The translations under genes and the position numbers were made by a program. From Serpens sp964410065 (lineage in GTDB: Bacteria > Pseudomonadota > Gammaproteobacteria > Pseudomonadales > Pseudomonadaceae): DNA of 64,000 nucleotides. Under the pieces are notes generated by a model that was not told where the DNA came from, searched no databases, and worked only from the letters and a program-made list of their open reading frames with translations. Positions 15,466-25,400 of this stretch are shown piece by piece. The stretch covers positions 19,805 through 83,804 of the forward strand of contig CAYPFO010000010.1 of the NCBI GenBank assembly GCA_964410065.1, in the 5' to 3' direction. How positions within the stretch are numbered: the stretch's first letter is position 1; the number at the start of each line of letters is the position of its first letter.

Positions 15466-16809
15466 TCATACCCATGAGGCCAGGTGTCGACGCTCCCACG
15501 GGGTGATTTCGTCGTAATAGCTGCCCAGCTCCAGCAGCTTGCTGGCAGCAAAGCCTTCGATGAACTCCGCTCCCAACAGTTCGCGCGCCAGCTCACTGTT
15601 CTGCAAGCGTTCCAGTGCGGCCGACATCGTGAACGGCAGGCGCAACGCCTGCGGCGCCACGAATTCGCCTTGTACCGGCGGGCTCGGCTCCAGCCCCAGG
15701 CGCATGCCGCGCAACCCGGCCGCCAGGCTCGCAGCGATGACCAGATAGGGATTCGCGTCGGCACCGGGCAACCGATTCTCCACCCGCCGCGCCTCAGGCC
15801 CACTGACGGGCACGCGCAATCCGGCGGCCCGGTTGTCATAGGCCCAGCATGCGTTGTTCGGCGAAGCAAAGGGGTGAAACAGACGCTGGTAGGAGTTCAC
15901 ATAGGGGGCGAACAGCAGGGTCAGATCGCCCAGCACCGCCTGCAACCCGCCGATGAAATGTCGAAATACCGGGGCTTCCCCACCCTGCTCGTCCGTGAAC
16001 ACATTCTCGCCAGTGTCGGTGCGCACCACACTCTGATGCAGGTGCATGGAGCTGCCCGGTGTGTTCGCCAGTGGTTTGGCCATGCACACGGCGATCAATC
16101 CATGCTTGAGCGCCACTTCCTTGAGCAGATGCTTGAAGAGAAAAGTCTGGTCGGCAATCAGCAACGGCTCGCCGTGCACCAGGTTTATCTCGTACTGGCT
16201 GATTCCCATCTCGTGCATGGAGGTGTCGCGCGCCAATCCGAGCGCGCCCATGCCGTGATACACCTCGGCAAAGAACTCGCGCAAATTGTGGTTGGCCGTG
16301 ACGCTAAATGCCGACGAGCCGGTTTCCGGACGGCCATCTAGGCCGCGCGGCGGCTCAAACGGCTGCAACGGATCCGGGTTGCGGGCAAACACGAAAAACT
16401 CAAGCTCTGTGGCCACCACGGGCGTCAGGCCCTGCTGCGCATACTCGGCCAGTACCTTGCGCAGCAGGCCGCGGGTCGACAGCGGACACGGCCCACCGTC
16501 GATTTCTTCGGCATCGCAGATGGCCATTGCGCGCGGCTGCTCGCTCCACGGCACGCGATGCACCTGAGCGGGGTCCGGACGCAGCACCAGGTCACCGTCA
16601 TCGCCGCCGTAATAACCGGGCGGCGGGTAACCGCCCATGATGCATTGCAGCAATACGCCCCGCGCCATCTGCAGACGCCGCGGTGCGAAGAAGCCCTCGG
16701 CGGTCATCACTTTGCCGCGCGGTACACCGTTGAGGTCAGGGGTTATGCATTCGATTTCACCCACCCCGGCAAGGCGCTCGGCGAGCGCGTGGAAGTCCAT
16801 CTCGGTCAT
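15466..16809 (-). CDS. Glutamine synthetase family ligase (gamma-glutamylpolyamine type)
   Basis: ATP-dependent ligase, 447 residues from the ATG at 16809 (MTEMDFHALAERLAGVGEIE); the frame extends to 16854 but those residues do not fit. The N-terminal beta-grasp has ECITPDLNGVPRGKVMTAE. The catalytic core shows VVATELEFFVF, then GISQYEINLVHGEPLLIADQ, NTPGSSMHLHQSV, PNNACWAYDNRAAGLRVPV and the substrate-pocket VENRLPGADANPYL. It lacks the adenylylation-site context of GlnA and matches the PuuA/PauA-like group, which joins glutamate to putrescine or other amines. The exact amine is not shown by the sequence. An AGAGG lies 10 bases before the ATG. Confidence 0.85.
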   Translation of the reverse strand: MTEMDFHALAERLAGVGEIECITPDLNGVPRGKVMTAEGFFAPRRLQMARGVLLQCIMGGYPPPGYYGGDDGDLVLRPDPAQVHRVPWSEQPRAMAICDAEEIDGGPCPLSTRGLLRKVLAEYAQQGLTPVVATELEFFVFARNPDPLQPFEPPRGLDGRPETGSSAFSVTANHNLREFFAEVYHGMGALGLARDTSMHEMGISQYEINLVHGEPLLIADQTFLFKHLLKEVALKHGLIAVCMAKPLANTPGSSMHLHQSVVRTDTGENVFTDEQGGEAPVFRHFIGGLQAVLGDLTLLFAPYVNSYQRLFHPFASPNNACWAYDNRAAGLRVPVSGPEARRVENRLPGADANPYLVIAASLAAGLRGMRLGLEPSPPVQGEFVAPQALRLPFTMSAALERLQNSELARELLGAEFIEGFAASKLLELGSYYDEITPWERRHLASWV

Positions 16810-16974
16810 TGCGTCCAAACCTCTGCGTGCACGCCAGCATGGCAACCTCTTCACAGTAGGTAGCCCAGCCCGCAGAGATCAAGCGCGCAGGCGGATATAA
16901 ACGCCATCCACCTGTCACGCCAGTTGCTCGACGAACCCGCGAGTGCAGCGAGCTCGTCCGGTACACCGAGTGCT

Positions 16975-18600
16975 TTACACCTTGAAGCGCATCACCAGGC
17001 CCTTCAGCTGGACCGCCAGGCGCGCCAGTTCCTGGCTCGCGGAGTTGGTCTGGTGGGCACCCGCAGACGTTTGCACGGCCAGATCACGGATATTCACCAA
17101 GTTGCGATCAACTTCGCGGGCCACTTGCGCCTGCTCTTCCGAGGCGCTGGCAATGATCAGGTTGCGCTCGGTGATATTGCCGATCGCCGCGGTGATCTGG
17201 CCCAAGGCCTCGCCGGCAGCGCGGGCGATGTCCAGCGTGGAATGGGCGCGGTCATTGCTGGTCCGCATGGCTGCCACAGCCTGATCGGTGCCCTGCTGGA
17301 TACCGCCGACCATCTGTTCGATTTCCTGGGTAGACTGCTGGGTGCGATGGGCCAGGGCCCGCACCTCGTCGGCTACCACAGCAAAACCGCGGCCGGCATC
17401 CCCGGCCCGTGCCGCTTCGATGGCCGCGTTGAGTGCCAGCAGGTTGGTCTGCTCGGCAATCGAACGGATCACATCGAGCACCGTGCTGATATGACGGATC
17501 TTTTCTGCCAACTGCTCGACTTGCCCACCCGTGGCGGTGACATCGTTGGCCACGTGATGAATCGAGTCGACCGTGCGATTGACTTGCTCCTGGCCCTGGC
17601 GCGCGACCGTGTCGGAGCTGCGCGACGCTTCCGAAGTGGCCACCGCGTTGCGCGCCACTTCATCCACTGCGGCGGTCATCTCGTTGACCGCCGTGGCCGC
17701 CTGCTCGATTTCATGGTTCTGCTGATGGAGGATCTTGCTCGAGTTCTCAGTGACCGCATTCAGTTCTTCAGCAGCCGAGGCCAACTGGTTGGACGAGTCG
17801 CCGATGCCCCGGATGGTCGCCTTGAGGCTTTGCTGCATGGTTCTGAGCGCGGCCAGCAAGCGTGCCGGTTCATCTTCGCCGCTGACGCGGATGTCTTGAG
17901 TGAGGTCACCGGCGGCCACGGTTTCCGCGACCCGCACCGCCTCGCCCAGCGGCGCCACGATGCTGCGGGTAAACAGCAGCGCCAGCCCGACGGTCAACAG
18001 TGCGGCAATGATCAGGAAGATCATCACGCCGACTTCCGCGCGCTGGTATTGGGCGCGGGACAATTGGGTGAAATTCGCCGCCGCCTCGCTGTTAATCTTG
18101 ACCAGCTTGTTGAGCTGCGCACCGAGTGCAATGGACAACCGGTTGTAATCGCCGCCCAGCAATGAATGCATTTTTTCCACGTCGTTCTGGTGAGAAAACT
18201 GCACCAGGCGCTGGTGGATACCCACGTAATCATTCATGGCCCGCTTCAATTCAGCAAATTGGACCCGCTCCGCATCGTCGCGGATCAACCGCTCGTAGCC
18301 GCCAATCTCTGCCGAGAGTTCGCCGACCAGCTCGTCAGCACGTGCCAGCGAAGCCTTGAGCTTGTCATCTTCACGGTCGACCAGTAGGCGGAACGACATG
18401 ATGCGCAGGCGCAGCATCTTCTCGCTGACCGAACCCAACGACACATAGCTTGGCAGGGTGTTATCGAGCAGCACGAGCGTTGCGCCGCGAATGACTTTCA
18501 TCTGACTCTGTGCGAACAAGCCGAGCAGCACGACCAGCAACGCAACCAGGGAAAAGCTGATGAACGCCCTGGGACCGACCTTGAAACGCCGAAGAAACAT
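16975..18600 (-). CDS. Methyl-accepting chemotaxis protein (helical-bundle sensor)
   Basis: Transmembrane chemoreceptor of 541 residues. Span 1 is FISFSLVALLVVLLGLF, then an all-helical periplasmic region of about 155 residues with no Cache signature (4HB_MCP-like), span 2 is VGVMIFLIIAALLTVGLALL, followed by a HAMP domain (RSIVAPLGEAVRVAETVAAG). The signalling hairpin tip is IRSIAEQTNLLALNAAIEAA, then GRGFAVVADEVRALAHRTQQ. No NWETF-type CheR tether is present at the C terminus (LVMRFKV). It is single, with a 266-base leader holding paired TGACGTCA palindromes. Ligand unknown. Confidence 0.93.
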   Translation of the reverse strand: MFLRRFKVGPRAFISFSLVALLVVLLGLFAQSQMKVIRGATLVLLDNTLPSYVSLGSVSEKMLRLRIMSFRLLVDREDDKLKASLARADELVGELSAEIGGYERLIRDDAERVQFAELKRAMNDYVGIHQRLVQFSHQNDVEKMHSLLGGDYNRLSIALGAQLNKLVKINSEAAANFTQLSRAQYQRAEVGVMIFLIIAALLTVGLALLFTRSIVAPLGEAVRVAETVAAGDLTQDIRVSGEDEPARLLAALRTMQQSLKATIRGIGDSSNQLASAAEELNAVTENSSKILHQQNHEIEQAATAVNEMTAAVDEVARNAVATSEASRSSDTVARQGQEQVNRTVDSIHHVANDVTATGGQVEQLAEKIRHISTVLDVIRSIAEQTNLLALNAAIEAARAGDAGRGFAVVADEVRALAHRTQQSTQEIEQMVGGIQQGTDQAVAAMRTSNDRAHSTLDIARAAGEALGQITAAIGNITERNLIIASASEEQAQVAREVDRNLVNIRDLAVQTSAGAHQTNSASQELARLAVQLKGLVMRFKV

Positions 18601-18714
18601 GGAATGACCTCACCCGAAGTGGATTGTTTTTCTTCTTACCGATGTGCGCACTGTGAAGCGGAGCACGTCACGAGTAGTGGGTCTTATATCGGCGGGCAGG
18701 TCAGGGCCATGACA

Positions 18715-18747
18715 TTTTGACGTCAAAAAAAGGCCCTTTTGACGTCA
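18715..18747. promoter_or_regulatory. Two TGACGTCA palindromes, 22 bp centre to centre
   Basis: TTTTGACGTCAAAA (18715-18728) is a perfect 14-bp palindrome. TTTTGACGTCA recurs at 18737-18747, and the second core's centre is 22 bp from the first, about two helical turns. It lies about 115 bases upstream of the chemoreceptor start in an otherwise featureless leader. The pattern is that of paired operator sites for a dimeric regulator; the regulator is unknown. Confidence 0.5.
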
Positions 18748-18866
18748 CTCTTTTCCTAATGGGGCGTTAGGGCGAACAAAACGCAGATGCTCTGTGAATT
18801 GATAAAAGGCGCGGTCCACACCAGGTTTCGCTGTGCCCAAAAAACGCGCCTCACGCCAAGGTTCTA

Positions 18867-19181
18867 CTAGACAGACGCTGTCACGATCAGCGCAGGCATG
18901 ATGAAATCAACTCGGCCCTCTGTCAGCACGGGCTGCAGCGACTCTTCGCCCTCCTGGCGCAAGCGGTCAAACTGCGCATCGTCGAGCAGGCCGCCCAGCG
19001 TCCAGATACAAGCACGCTCGGTGGCGACCATCGCCTCGATAGACGCAAAGCGAACCACCCGCCATGCAGGGTGACCTGGGCACCGCCCAGACCAGCCGCG
19101 ACGGCCTGGGTGCGCAAACACCTCCCGCTCGCCCCAGGCAAACGGCATGCGAACGGCTTGGGCCACTGCCTCGCCGGACAT
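18867..19181 (-). pseudogene. Decayed class I SAM-dependent methyltransferase, C-terminal remnant
   Basis: The C-terminal 60 or so codons read RFASIEAMVATERACIWTLG, LLDDAQFDRLRQEGEESLQP and FIMPALIVTA, the typical end of a UbiE-like methyltransferase subgroup. Upstream the same frame reads QAVRMPFAWGEREVFA, also family-like. The piece between (QAVAAGLGGAQVTLHGGW) is found only in another frame, so there are at least two frameshifts, near 19125 and 19057. The SAM-binding N-terminal half is absent. I therefore call it a broken remnant rather than a 104-residue gene. It lies between two chemoreceptor genes. Confidence 0.65.
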
Positions 19182-19356
19182 CCGCTGCGCTCGGCGTCCT
19201 CAAGTTCAGCGCGCCGCCAGCCGATAAACGGTAAAGGCTTCAATTGAGTGGTGCGCAGCCCGCCTCTGCGCTTTTCCAACCGTTATACGTTGTCCGCCAT
19301 CCTGGTCCAGCGAAAGTCCAGGTGGGCGCACTTCTCCCGTACCCAAGGAATGAGTC

Positions 19357-20982
19357 ATGTCTTTTGCCAACTCGCTGCGCAGCCAAGTCCTGATCCTGCT
19401 GGGCGGCAGCCTGATGTTGATGCTGCTGATCGCCCTGGCCTGTTTTCAGTCCTTGAGTGACAGCGCCCATGCGTATCAACGCCTCTTGTCCGGCCCGACG
19501 CATTCCACGCTGGTGCTGAACCAGGCCAACCTCGACTTCAAGACCCAGGTTCAGGAATGGAAAAACATGCTGCTGCGGACTCGCAGCAGCAACGATATCG
19601 CGACGTTCTGGAACCGCTTCGAGGCTCAGGAGCGCGACGTGCAACAGAGTCTCGAGAGACTCATCAACGACTCTCACATCGATCCGACGCTCAAGGCACA
19701 GCTGGTCGAGCTGCGCGATGAACACCAACAGGTTGGCCAGGCCTATCGTCAGGGCCGCGAGGTGTTTCTGAGCAGCGGCTTCAATGCCCGCGCGGCGGAC
19801 CAGAACGTGCAGGGGATCGACCGCCACTTCAGTGATGAACTCGAACGGGTGGCGCGCAACTGGCGTGAGCAGACCGAAGCCGAAATTCCGGTTCTCGAGC
19901 GTTCCACCGCTAACACCGTCACCTATGGCCTGCTGTTTATGCTGTCGTCGAGCCTGGTGGTCGGGCTGCTGGGCCAATGGCTGATCAATCGCCGTCTCAT
20001 CGCGCCCATCAACGGACTGATCGAACATATCGCCCAGCTCAGTCAGGGACGCCTGGGCCTGCCAGTCGATGACAGCCGACGCGACGAGCTAGGCCGGTTA
20101 GCCCAGGCGGCCAATCGGCTGCGCGAGTTTCTTTCCGAAACGTTCAGAAGCCTTCAGCAAAGCACGACTCAACTGGATCAGGCCAGCGGCGACCTGACCG
20201 CCATCTCTTCTCAGATGGGCGAAAGCACCCGCCACCAGTTTGAGCGCACCGACCAAGTGGCTACCGCCATGCACGAGATGTCGGCCACCGCGCAGGAAAT
20301 CGCCCGACATACCACCGAGGCGGCCAGTGCAGCCGATGCGGCAGAACACATCAGCCAGCAAGGCGAGGCCGCCATGCAGGTCATGGTCTCGAGCATCGAA
20401 GCCGTGCGCAACGAGATCACCCAGGCCGCCGACGTTGTGCACAGCCTGGAGGCAGATACCGGGCGAGTCGGCGCCGTGCTCGAGGTGATTCGCGGCATCG
20501 CTGATCAGACCAACCTGCTGGCCCTGAATGCGGCCATCGAGGCGGCGCGGGCCGGCGATGCGGGGCGCGGCTTCGCCGTCGTCGCCGACGAGGTGCGCAA
20601 TCTGGCCAAGCGCACCGCCGAATCCACCGCCGAGATCCAGCAGATCATCGAAGCAGTGCAAAACGGTGCCCTCAACGCAGTGCGCGCCATCGAGAACGGC
20701 CAACAGAGCAGCGAGCAGGGTGTAGAACAGGTGAAGCGCACCAGTGACACTCTCGGCGGCATCACCGACGCCGTGGAAACCATCCGTAATATGAGCCGTC
20801 AGATCGCCACCGCCGCCGAAGAGCAGACCTCGGTCGTTGAGGACCTCACCCAGAACCTCACCGAAATCACCGATATTGCCAGCACCAATCAAGGCCACCT
20901 GCAACGCACCCAGGAGGCTGGGCAGCACTTGCACAGCCTGTCCAGCAAGCTCAGCGCACTCAGCCGGCACATTCAGGCCTGA
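19357..20982 (+). CDS. Methyl-accepting chemotaxis protein
   Basis: Second chemoreceptor, also 541 residues but clearly different in the sensor. Span 1 is LILLGGSLMLMLLIALACF. The periplasmic region is about 165 residues of helix (LNQANLDFKTQVQEWKNMLL, FEAQERDVQQSLERLIN). Span 2 is YGLLFMLSSSLVVGLLGQWL, followed by HAMP (APINGLIEHIAQLSQGRLGL). The signalling tip is VIRGIADQTNLLALNAAIEA and GRGFAVVADEVRNLAKRTAE. The PAGQEWKN-like helix resembles receptors whose ligand is often undefined. An AAGGAATGAGTC precedes the ATG. No chemotaxis kinase gene is near, so it should signal to the main cluster. Confidence 0.93.
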   Translation: MSFANSLRSQVLILLGGSLMLMLLIALACFQSLSDSAHAYQRLLSGPTHSTLVLNQANLDFKTQVQEWKNMLLRTRSSNDIATFWNRFEAQERDVQQSLERLINDSHIDPTLKAQLVELRDEHQQVGQAYRQGREVFLSSGFNARAADQNVQGIDRHFSDELERVARNWREQTEAEIPVLERSTANTVTYGLLFMLSSSLVVGLLGQWLINRRLIAPINGLIEHIAQLSQGRLGLPVDDSRRDELGRLAQAANRLREFLSETFRSLQQSTTQLDQASGDLTAISSQMGESTRHQFERTDQVATAMHEMSATAQEIARHTTEAASAADAAEHISQQGEAAMQVMVSSIEAVRNEITQAADVVHSLEADTGRVGAVLEVIRGIADQTNLLALNAAIEAARAGDAGRGFAVVADEVRNLAKRTAESTAEIQQIIEAVQNGALNAVRAIENGQQSSEQGVEQVKRTSDTLGGITDAVETIRNMSRQIATAAEEQTSVVEDLTQNLTEITDIASTNQGHLQRTQEAGQHLHSLSSKLSALSRHIQA

Positions 20983-21064
20983 CCTGCGCTGCGCGGTCTC
21001 TGGAGCTGCATTCACGGGCCTTGGCAGCACGAATGGATTCAGCTGGCTGGCTCTCAAAGCACTC

Positions 21065-21135
21065 GTTGGGTGGATGTCGTTTTTATACCTCCGCCCATGG
21101 CCGCTCGGTGGATCGAAAAGCGCGATCCACCCTAC
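21065..21135. repeat. Palindromic repeat upstream of the RND operon
   Basis: It begins GTTGGGTGGATGTCG and ends with a hairpin, GGTGGATCG-aaaagcg-CGATCCACC (21107-21131), then CTAC. The same plan, GGGTGGA at the left, TACCTCCG in the middle, and a GGTGGA/TCCACCCTAC hairpin at the right, is seen in the two copies inside lhr. It is a diverged member of that repeat family. Confidence 0.65.
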
Positions 21136-21245
21136 GAAATGCCTCGCCCCGGCAGAGACACGGGGCGGCGAACGGCTCCTGCGCTGGACAAGACTACGTC
21201 TAAGCTTTCCTCTCGCGCGTCCCGCTTCGACGAGGAACCGTTCCC

Positions 21246-22367
21246 ATGCTGCTGCGCCGCATGCTCATCATGCTTGCCGTGGTCGTGCTGGTCATTCTGG
21301 CCCTGGCTGCCTACAAGGGCTATTCGATCTACCAGCAAATTCAGCTTTTCTCCGCCCCGCCGCCGCCCATCAGCGTGGAGGCCGAACCTGCGCGGGAAAT
21401 CCCTTGGCAGCGTCGCCTGCCGGCTATCGGTACGCTCAAAGCCATTCAAGGCGTGGAGCTGACGGTCGAAGTCCCCGGCACCGTGCAGCAAACGCTGTTC
21501 GAGTCCGGGCAAAAGGTCACCCAGGATCAACCGCTGATCCAGATGAGCAGCGAGGTGGAACAGGCCGGTCTGGCGTCCGCCGAGGCGGCCTTGGGCCTGG
21601 CGCAAGTGGAACTGGGGCGCGCCCGCAATCTGGTCGGCCGCCAGATGATCTCGCGCAGCGAATTCGACCGACTGAACGCCGAGGCCCGTCAGGCCCAGGC
21701 AAGCGTTGAGCAATTCAGGGCCAGCCTGGCCAAGAAACGCATCCTGGCACCTTTTGCCGGCACCATCGGCATCCGTCAGGTGGAGGTCGGCGATTACCTC
21801 GGCTCCGGCACGCTGATCGCCACCCTGCAGGATCTGTCCCGCCTGCAGGTGGATTTCTTCCTGCCGGAGCAGCGCGTACCGCAGCTGCACGTCGGCCAAC
21901 AGGTACAGCTCAGCGTACCGGCCTATCCCGATGAGGTCTTTACCGGGCAGATCAGCGCCATCAACCCACGCACCGAGGAAAGCACGCGCAATATCCAGCT
22001 GCGCTCCCAATTGCAAAACCCGGAAGAAAAACTCCTGCCGGGGATGTTCGCCAATCTGGATGTCCTGCTTCCCGAGACACCCCAGCGCGTGGTGGTGCCG
22101 GAAACCGCCATTACCTACAGCCTCTACGGCAACGCGCTTTATGTGGTCAAGGACCAGCAGGATGAGACCGGCCAGGTACAGAGCGACGAGCAGGGCCAGC
22201 CTCGCAAGAGCGTAGAGCGGCGTTTCATTACTACAGGCGAACGCCGCGAAGGCCTGGTGGTGATTGAAAAGGGCCTGGCTGCCGGCGAGTGGGTGGTCAG
22301 CTCCGGCCAGCTGAAACTGGACAACGACACCCCCGTTTCTATTACCGCCCCCGCCGCCCAGCCTTGA
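21246..22367 (+). CDS. RND efflux periplasmic adaptor (membrane fusion protein)
   Basis: Links the inner-membrane pump encoded next to an outer-membrane TolC-like channel. 373 residues. A single N-terminal membrane anchor (LIMLAVVVLVILALAAYKGY) without a lipobox is followed by the barrel-sandwich start (PAIGTLKAIQGVELTVEVPG). A helical hairpin is at about 100-160 (AEAALGLAQVELGRARNLVG), then the lipoyl half IRQVEVGDYLGSGTLIATLQ, the beta-barrel LSVPAYPDEVFTGQISAINP and the membrane-proximal domain. It is transcribed with the pump gene 68 bases downstream. No outer-membrane channel gene is in the window, so the system presumably borrows one. Confidence 0.92.
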   Translation: MLLRRMLIMLAVVVLVILALAAYKGYSIYQQIQLFSAPPPPISVEAEPAREIPWQRRLPAIGTLKAIQGVELTVEVPGTVQQTLFESGQKVTQDQPLIQMSSEVEQAGLASAEAALGLAQVELGRARNLVGRQMISRSEFDRLNAEARQAQASVEQFRASLAKKRILAPFAGTIGIRQVEVGDYLGSGTLIATLQDLSRLQVDFFLPEQRVPQLHVGQQVQLSVPAYPDEVFTGQISAINPRTEESTRNIQLRSQLQNPEEKLLPGMFANLDVLLPETPQRVVVPETAITYSLYGNALYVVKDQQDETGQVQSDEQGQPRKSVERRFITTGERREGLVVIEKGLAAGEWVVSSGQLKLDNDTPVSITAPAAQP

Positions 22368-22435
22368 ACCAGCCCCATCAGACCGTTCAAAACCTAGGCG
22401 CAGGTGGTTTTTCAATGGCCTGAGAGGATATCGCC

Positions 22436-25400
22436 ATGGCCTTTACCGACCCCTTCATCCGTCGCCCGGTGCTGGCCAGTGTGATCAGCTTGCTGATCGT
22501 GCTGCTCGGTTTCCAGGCCTTCAAGCAACTGTCGATTCGCCAGTATCCGGAGCTGGAAAGCGCACTGATCACGGTGACCACGGCCTATCCTGGCGCCAAT
22601 GCCGAGACCATCCAGGGCTATATTACCCAGCCCCTGCAACAGAGCCTGGCCAGTGCCGAGGGCATCGACTACATGACCTCGGTGAGCCGACAGAACGTGT
22701 CGCTGATTTCCATCTATGCGCGCATCGGCAGCGACAGCGATCGGCTTTTCACGGAGCTTTTGGCCAAGGCCAACGAGGTGAAGAACCAACTGCCGCAGGA
22801 TGCCGAAGACCCGGTCCTGGCCAAGCAGGCCGCCGACTCCACGGCCCTGATGTACATCAGCTTCTACAGCGAGGAGCTGTCCAACCCGCAGATCACCGAT
22901 TACCTGTCGCGGATCATCCAGCCCAAGCTGGCGACCCTGCCGGGCATCGCCGAGGCGGAAATTCTCGGCAATCAGGTGTTCGCCATGCGCCTGTGGCTCG
23001 ATCCCATAAGATTGGGCGCGTACGGGCTGAGCGCGGCGGATGTCAGCAGTGCGGTGCGCCGCTACAACTTCCTGACCACCGCCGGCGAGTTGAAGGGTGA
23101 ATACACGCTCACCGCGGTCAATGCCGAAACCGAGTTGAAAACCGCCGAGGCCTTCGCTGCAATACCACTGAAAACCGAGGGCGATACCCGCGTGCTGCTC
23201 GGCGACGTGGCACGCGTCGAGATGGGCGCGGAAAGCTACGACAGCGTCAGCTCCTTCGACGGCACGCCCTCGGTGTACATCGCCATCCAGGGCACGCCCA
23301 GTTCGAACCCGCTGGAGGTGATCGAACATGTACGCGGCCTGATTCCCGAACTGCAGGCGCAGTTACCGCCCAACCTCAAGCTGTCCATCGCCTACGATGC
23401 CACCCAGTTCATCCGCGCCTCCATCGACGAGGTGGTGAAGACCCTGGGCGAGGCGGTGCTGATCGTGATCATCGTGGTGTTCCTGTTCCTGGGCGCGCTG
23501 CGCTCGGTGCTGATCCCGGTGGTGACCATTCCATTGTCGATGATCGGCGTGCTGTTCTTCATGCAGCTGATGGGTTACTCGATCAACCTGCTGACCCTGC
23601 TGGCCATGGTGCTCGCCATCGGCCTGGTGGTGGACGACGCCATCGTCGTGGTGGAAAACATCCACCGGCATATCGAGGAAGGCAAGACACCATTCGACGC
23701 GGCCCTGGAAGGCGCACGGGAAATTGCCGTACCGGTGGTCTCGATGACCATCACCCTGGCGGCCGTCTACGCCCCCATCGGGCTGCTGCAAGGCCTGACC
23801 GGCGCGTTATTCAAGGAATTCGCCTTCACCCTCGCCGGCGCGGTGATTATTTCCGGCATCGTCGCCCTGACGCTATCACCGATGATGTGCGCCAAACTGC
23901 TGCGCCCCACCAGCAACCCTTCCGGCCTGGCAAAGCGTATCGACCGCACGTTTGAGCGCGTGCGCCTGCGCTACCAGCGCGTTTTGCACGGCACCCTCGA
24001 TACGCGCCCTGTGGTCCTGGTCTTCGCCCTAATCGTGCTCGGGTTGATTCCCGTGCTGCTGATGTTCACCCAGAGCGAGCTGGCACCCGAGGAAGACCAG
24101 GGCGCGATCTTTCTGCTGAGCAATGCGCCGCAGCCCACCAACCTCGACTACACGAACCGATACACCGACCAGTTCCGCGACATCTTCAAAGCCTTTCCCG
24201 AGTATTACTCCTCATTCCAGATCAACGGCTTCAATGGCGTGCAATCCGGCATTGGCGGGTTCCTGCTCACCCCCTGGGACGAACGCTCGCGCACGCAGAT
24301 GGAGCTGCTGCCGCTGGTACAGACGCGCATCAACCAGATTCCCGGCCTGCAGATCTTCGGCTTCAACCTGCCCTCGCTGCCCGGCACCGGCGAGGGGTTG
24401 CCGTTCCAGTTCGTGATCAACACGCCCAACGATTATGAATCGCTGCTGCAAGTGACGGACCGCATCAAGCAGCGCACCCAGGAATCCGGCAAGTTCGCCT
24501 TCCTCGACGTCGACCTGGCCTTCGACAAGCCCGAGCTGGTGGTTGAAATCGACCGGCAGAAAGCTGCTCAAATGGGCGTTTCCATGCAGGAAGTGGGGCA
24601 GACCCTGGCGGTCCTGCTGGGTGAGGGCGAAATCAACCGCTTTACGGTGGAAGGCCGCAGCTACAAGGTCATCGCCCAGGTGGAGCGTGCGTGGCGTGAC
24701 AATCCCGATTGGCTGAATAGCTATTACGTGCGCAACGACCAAGGCCAGATGCTGCCGCTGGGCACGCTGATCCGTGTCCACGGCCGAGCGCGACCCACCC
24801 AGCTCAATCAGTTTCAGCAACTCAATTCAGCGATCATCCAGGGGGTGCCCATCGTCAGCATGGGCGAAGCCATCGACACCGTACGTGCGATTGCCGAAGA
24901 AGAAGCCCCGCGCGGTTACGCCTTCGACTATGCCGGCGCGGCGCGTCAGTTCATTCAGGAAGGTGGCGAGTTGTATGTCACCTTCGCCTTGGCGGTGGCG
25001 ATCATTTTTCTGGTACTGGCCGCGCAGTTCGAGAGCTTTCGCGATCCGCTGGTGATTCTGATCACCGTGCCGCTGTCGATCTGCGGCGCCCTGATCCCAT
25101 TGTTTCTCGGCATTTCGACCATGAACATCTACACACAGGTCGGCCTGGTGACATTGATCGGACTGATCAGCAAGCACGGCATTCTGATTGTCGAATTCGC
25201 CAATCAGCTACGTCGCAGCAAGGGCCTGACGCCTCGCGAGGCGGTGGAAGAAGCCGCTGCGATTCGCCTGCGACCAGTGCTGATGACCACCGCCGCCATG
25301 GTGTTCGGCATGTTGCCGCTGCTGCTGGCCACGGGCGCGGGGGCGGTCAGCCGTTTCGATATCGGCCTGGTGATCGCCACCGGCATGTCGGTCGGCACGT

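Noticed and set aside
16924..18165. 413-codon plus-strand frame opposite the chemoreceptor
   Set aside because: Complement of a well-supported MCP gene; no ribosome site and no family resemblance.
18715..18747. TGACGTCA read as a eukaryotic CRE box
   Set aside because: The match is coincidental in a bacterial genome; I keep it only as a possible bacterial operator.
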